DNA of 6,724 bases from Planctomycetaceae bacterium. GTDB lineage: Bacteria > Planctomycetota > Planctomycetia > Pirellulales > Thermoguttaceae. Under the pieces are notes generated by a model, which saw only the letters and a program-made list of their open reading frames with translations, was not told the origin of the DNA and ran no database searches. Below, one piece after another: positions 4,701 through 6,724 of this stretch (position 1 is the first letter of the stretch; the number at the start of each line of letters is the position of its first letter). The translations under genes and the position numbers were made by a program. The stretch lies in contig JAISJZ010000001.1 of the NCBI GenBank assembly GCA_031261125.1, positions 1 through 6,724 on the forward strand, in the 5' to 3' direction.

Positions 4701-6724
4701 GGCGAAGAGCGGAGAAGGGACAACGAGTTATTTGAACGGGAAATCGGACTACACCGGCGGAACGTATTTGTACAGCGGCACGCTTTCGTACTCCGATTTG
4801 GATATTGACACGCCCGGCAACCTCGGACGCGGCGGTGTCAGTTTCCTACGCGGCGGCGGAACACTGCAAAACCGGAACGAAGTCGAATCGTTTGACCGGA
4901 AAGTCAGCATTTATGCCGGTTCGACCGCAACGTTCGATACCAAAGCGGACTTAACGATGACCGGTTCGCAGGGAATACAGCATCAAATTGTTGAGGAGAG
5001 CGACCCGTATTATATTGCCGGCGGACAGAAGAGCAACTTCGTCAAGACCGGTGCGGCAACGATGACGATTAACAGCACTGCCGCTTGGACAGGAACAACG
5101 GTAGTGAAGGACGGCGTTCTGGCAAACAATATCCCGGACGGTACCGAATTGACGCTCAACAGTCCCGGAACGTACTATACCGGAAAATCGAACCGGACGG
5201 TTTCACTGCTCTCCGGCGACGGCGGTGTTCAAACAGAACAGGGCTACAACTTTACGGTAAATAATTCCAAGGACTCGCTGTTTGCCGGCGGAATCACCGG
5301 CGGCGGAAGTTTTGTCAAAGACGGTATCGGAACGCTGCAATTAACCGGCAGCAACACTTACACCGGCGGTACGCTCATCAAGAACGGAACACTTACCGGT
5401 AATATCGCATCAGGAACGGACTTGACCGTGAACGCTGCCGGGACGTATATTTCTACCGGCAACAGCCGTATCTTCGGTTCGCTGCAAGGAAGCGGAACGG
5501 TTGATATGAAGAACGGAATCGTCGTTATCCGGCAAACCAATACTGCCGCTAATCCGGTTTTCACAGGTAAAATTCTTAATGCCGACCGCCTCGTCAAGAG
5601 CGGAGACGGTACCCAAACATTCGCGGGTTTGCAGTACAAATTCTCCGGCGATATTGCGGTGGAAGCCGGTACGTTGAAAATCGGCGGTGCTAATTCAACA
5701 CCGACGCAACTGATTACCGACAAATGGGTGAACGTTTCGGACGGTGCAACGCTGTTCCTCGACCGCAAGGGAAAAGCCGAAGCGGTGAACGGCAACGTGA
5801 ACATCGACGGCACACTGGTTATCAATCTTGACAATAACTCGATTACTGCCGAAAGTTTTTCGTTCGGTAGTAATTCGCAGTTGGATGTCCGCGGTATCGG
5901 AACAAGCGAAACAATGGTGCCGGTTTTGACATCTTCGACGGCGATTGAAGATAACTTTGCATCGGTTAGCGTCGGCGGAGAATCCGCTAACGTTGATTAT
6001 CTAACGCTCGGTGTTAGTAAATCGGCAGACAAGAAAATTATGTACGTCGGTCAATCGCTGTCGTGGTACGCCGCAACCGATGCTCACGGCAATTTCACGC
6101 TGACCGGTGCCGACAATTCCTTCGAGGTCAGCAGGGAGTTGGCTGATGTATTCGGAACATTCGACCCGGCACTTTGGGACGGCAAAACGTTAACCAAGAA
6201 AGGAATCGGCACGCTGATTCTTTCGGCGGCAAACACTTACACCGGACAGACCGTTGTCGAAAGCGGAACGTTGAAACTGAAAAATGAAAAGGCGACCGGC
6301 GGTTCATCCGGCGTGGTGCTTGGCGATAAAACAGCATTAGAAATCGCGTTTGACAGCAGGGACAAAGACGGCAACTGGACGAACGGTTACGCAACGTCCA
6401 TCAGCGGCACGGGCGAAGTCGTGAAAACCGGCAACGGCTCGATAGCATTATTGACCGGCTATAATTCCTATACCGGTTATACAAAAGTCGAACAAGGCGG
6501 ACTGCTCGTTGACGGTATGCTGGCGAGTCCGGTTTGGGTGCGGGAATTAGCATCTTTCGGCGGAAACGGCATCGTGAACGATAACGTCTATTTAGAAGAC
6601 GGTTCCCGTTATTACTGGCGGTACGGAACAACCGAAGAAAAATCAGATATGCTGACGGTTGATAATCTGCATATTGGAGAAAACGTGATTTTCAAACCGG
6701 TTGCAAACAAATTGGATACACAGA
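1753..6724 (+). CDS. Giant secreted PATR (autotransporter-associated beta-strand repeat) protein, 3' partial
   Basis: This frame stays open for 1657 codons and leaves the window without a stop. Residues 1-28 form a signal peptide (ARK, then a hydrophobic core, cleavage after SSDA), so the protein is exported. Residues about 30-310 are a domain I do not recognise, though 89-121 already resembles a repeat unit. Residues 317-334 carry the WTGSTDNKW...NW pattern often seen at the start of the repeat region in such proteins. From about 437 onward there are roughly a dozen PATR units of the form G-x-L-x-L-x-x-x-N-x-Y-T-G-x-T-x-V-x-x-G-T-L, for example at 637-661, 742-766, 915-940, 991-1012, 1103-1125, 1187-1216, 1280-1310, 1480-1509 and 1557-1590. 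Most are preceded by I-x-G-x-G-x-V-x-K-x-G. Such repeats build a right-handed beta-solenoid stalk in type V secretion passengers and large PVC-phylum surface proteins. I read no cysteine codon. Residues 1591-1657 resemble the end of a passenger domain, but the anchor or barrel lies beyond the window. Adhesin function is inference. Confidence 0.88.
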   Translation, partial: MARKLLVITGFIAAFTLVSFHGINSSDAATHTTIGSLNLELGVQVANGTNVILNKDLNPPWYYIFVDGQDIGPMTGNGNGGQFNLAINKAGVGLWRLDNGDNNVAAATTNYFNVNAGTLELMGTRLNDDGTRTANGTTITLGGAAAATEFRVRSGATLNSREKNRVSAPTIRFDGGATIGLDLTHSTGDGTAQLALAGGNTVYDFTSPTDPHATINLLGFHNVDAPELRLIDFQYAYTGNGAPEDPGLYYPGWFWIGSNVIGANTDIKVRGEALQDVITASGGRLTGDEYQTAVGWAATNASYIAVRDFSSRVGAVQWTGSTDNKWNATSANWTGINGNNLENDTPNINTAGSNTFLHGDLALFGATSGEKLIAVQSGGVQIGNLTTLNNYNLDFVPGMIVNAGEYRFTNENNSLIGIDGPGGVLITSAADNPIKTKVTFASPNSYWGKTLVENGSALHLNTSGSAGTGAIELKTGAQLVFATNIQDDYFQNAISLDAGTTLTKEGTNNLTFGSIVYGEGDTVIKSGTLRGNIGRGLLTVYEGATYSTSYPYPQADGTGMTTLGDNRTIKGLSNYFDPVTMLPNTGGTVNMGQYTLYIDAASVAGPRGQGWEFSGLITGNGTANEGFEGNIAKYGSGIQILSNISNTYSGGTTVGAGTLVGRTTLSDDIPVFRPFGTGTVTVKKDATLRFDLFRDPAANPDDPAYTAAFGNAIHGEGTVLKSGAIDNYGDPVSGEQRSTETLYLTSNGSTYTGKTDIREGNIRIRSIFSTGKTSEVALATGTALQFDPLADSAPATPYDRVITGTGNVEILYNDTNKTVAYVGGYNRTDSAGNPATDSTVHSDYSGKTVVERNSELHILDVYATGNTSAVELQETTSDLYLEFETSKDENGRERDQVYNRYITGSGNVFKQGEGVVVLELGTNPNDYTGTTAVNSGTLKLNYADATGAADVYDEQNVTVTQSGILELAFDGTYNKGITGAGILAKSGEGTTSYLNGKSDYTGGTYLYSGTLSYSDLDIDTPGNLGRGGVSFLRGGGTLQNRNEVESFDRKVSIYAGSTATFDTKADLTMTGSQGIQHQIVEESDPYYIAGGQKSNFVKTGAATMTINSTAAWTGTTVVKDGVLANNIPDGTELTLNSPGTYYTGKSNRTVSLLSGDGGVQTEQGYNFTVNNSKDSLFAGGITGGGSFVKDGIGTLQLTGSNTYTGGTLIKNGTLTGNIASGTDLTVNAAGTYISTGNSRIFGSLQGSGTVDMKNGIVVIRQTNTAANPVFTGKILNADRLVKSGDGTQTFAGLQYKFSGDIAVEAGTLKIGGANSTPTQLITDKWVNVSDGATLFLDRKGKAEAVNGNVNIDGTLVINLDNNSITAESFSFGSNSQLDVRGIGTSETMVPVLTSSTAIEDNFASVSVGGESANVDYLTLGVSKSADKKIMYVGQSLSWYAATDAHGNFTLTGADNSFEVSRELADVFGTFDPALWDGKTLTKKGIGTLILSAANTYTGQTVVESGTLKLKNEKATGGSSGVVLGDKTALEIAFDSRDKDGNWTNGYATSISGTGEVVKTGNGSIALLTGYNSYTGYTKVEQGGLLVDGMLASPVWVRELASFGGNGIVNDNVYLEDGSRYYWRYGTTEEKSDMLTVDNLHIGENVIFKPVANKLDTQ
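2701..2754 (+). other. Tryptophan-motif segment opening the repeat region
   Basis: Residues 317-334 contain W318, W326 and W333 in the spacing WTGSTDNKW followed by NWTG. Large PATR proteins commonly carry this W-x-G-x-x-D-x-x-W...NW pattern just before the solenoid. It marks the boundary between the unrecognised N-terminal domain and the repetitive region. Confidence 0.6.
3325..3474 (+). repeat. Higher-order module, divergent copy A (residues 525-574)
   Basis: This copy begins KSGTLRGNI and continues through a GLLTVYEGATY stretch to DNRTIKGL. It matches the two later copies (5107-5229 and 5380-5502) in order and key residues, but has about ten extra residues, rich in Tyr and Pro, between the Tyr and the Asn-Arg pair. 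It looks like an older or altered duplicate. Confidence 0.45.
3811..4563 (+). repeat. Strand modules with variable acidic loops (copies 1-3)
   Basis: Three modules at residues 687-724, 783-809 and 877-914 share a start L-x-F/L-x-F, a loop of variable length and composition, then a fixed I-x-G-x-G-x-V strand. The loops hold DPAANPDDP, DPLADSAPATP and SKDENGRERD. Two more copies follow at residues 964-989 (nearly no loop) and 1529-1561. The constant strands and changing loops suggest a solenoid in which the loops are the exposed, variable face. Confidence 0.55.
5107..5229 (+). repeat. Higher-order module, copy B (residues 1119-1159)
   Basis: This 41-residue unit starts KDGVLANNI, passes through GTELTLN and GTYY, and ends LLSGDGGV. 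It aligns without gaps to copy C (residues 1210-1250), sharing by my count 18 of 41 residues, including the NI, GT, LT, N, GTY, R, L, G-x-G and V positions. Confidence 0.6.
5380..5502 (+). repeat. Higher-order module, copy C (residues 1210-1250)
   Basis: This unit starts KNGTLTGNI, passes GTDLTVN and GTYI, and ends LQGSGTV. It immediately follows the best PATR motif in the protein (NTYTGGTLIKNGTL, 1201-1214). It is the partner of copy B, 91 residues upstream, which implies tandem duplication of a roughly 91-residue PATR-plus-module block. Confidence 0.6.

Noticed and set aside
3325..5502. Possible CRISPR or DNA-level tandem repeat because of recurring ACTTACACCGG-like strings.
   Set aside because: The recurrences are irregularly spaced and follow the protein repeat motif (N-T-Y-T-G); they are not constant repeats with unique spacers.
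3676..6631. Several long ORFs on the minus strand and in other frames opposite the giant gene.
   Set aside because: They are shadows of a biased, repetitive coding frame: Arg/Cys-rich, without ribosome sites or recognisable domains.

Overview
The window holds two complete genes and one large gene that runs off the right edge, with a 532-base regulatory gap. Layout: a promoter region (1-104); a 5-formyltetrahydrofolate cyclo-ligase gene on + (105-683); a small PEP-CTERM surface/secreted protein gene on - (690-1220), convergent with the first gene (6 bases between stop codons); a divergent intergenic region (1221-1752) rich in inverted repeats; and a very long + strand ORF (1753 to the end, 1657 codons with no stop) encoding a secreted, cysteine-free, repetitive beta-strand protein of the autotransporter-associated repeat (PATR) kind.

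Organism: a Gram-negative-type bacterium with an exosortase/PEP-CTERM sorting system. A PEP-CTERM protein next to a giant PATR protein, with moderate GC, fits the Planctomycetes-Verrucomicrobia-Lentisphaerae group best. This is inference from gene content; no marker gene is present, and PEP-CTERM also occurs in proteobacteria and cyanobacteria.

How the parts relate: the folate gene is housekeeping and has its own sigma70-like promoter (TTGACA-N17-TACACT). The two envelope genes are divergent. The small one has a signal peptide, a proline/asparagine-rich stalk and a C-terminal PEP-CTERM anchor; it has a near-consensus -35, a plausible -10 and a very strong Shine-Dalgarno. The large one has a signal peptide, an unrecognised N-terminal domain, a Trp-motif segment, then about a dozen PATR-type units interleaved with 'I-x-G-x-G-x-V-x-K-x-G' strands and acidic variable loops. 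Its C-terminus lies outside the window, so surface attachment (barrel, PEP-CTERM, other) cannot be decided here.

Most worth a second look: (i) the leader of the giant gene, which can fold into a multi-helix RNA (about 1598-1705) and carries a sigma54-like GG-N10-GC element; (ii) higher-order modules in the giant protein, including a gap-free 41-residue pair and five strand modules with length-variable acidic loops; (iii) an 11-bp perfect inverted repeat at the junction of the two convergent genes. I found no tRNA, rRNA, CRISPR array or insertion sequence.
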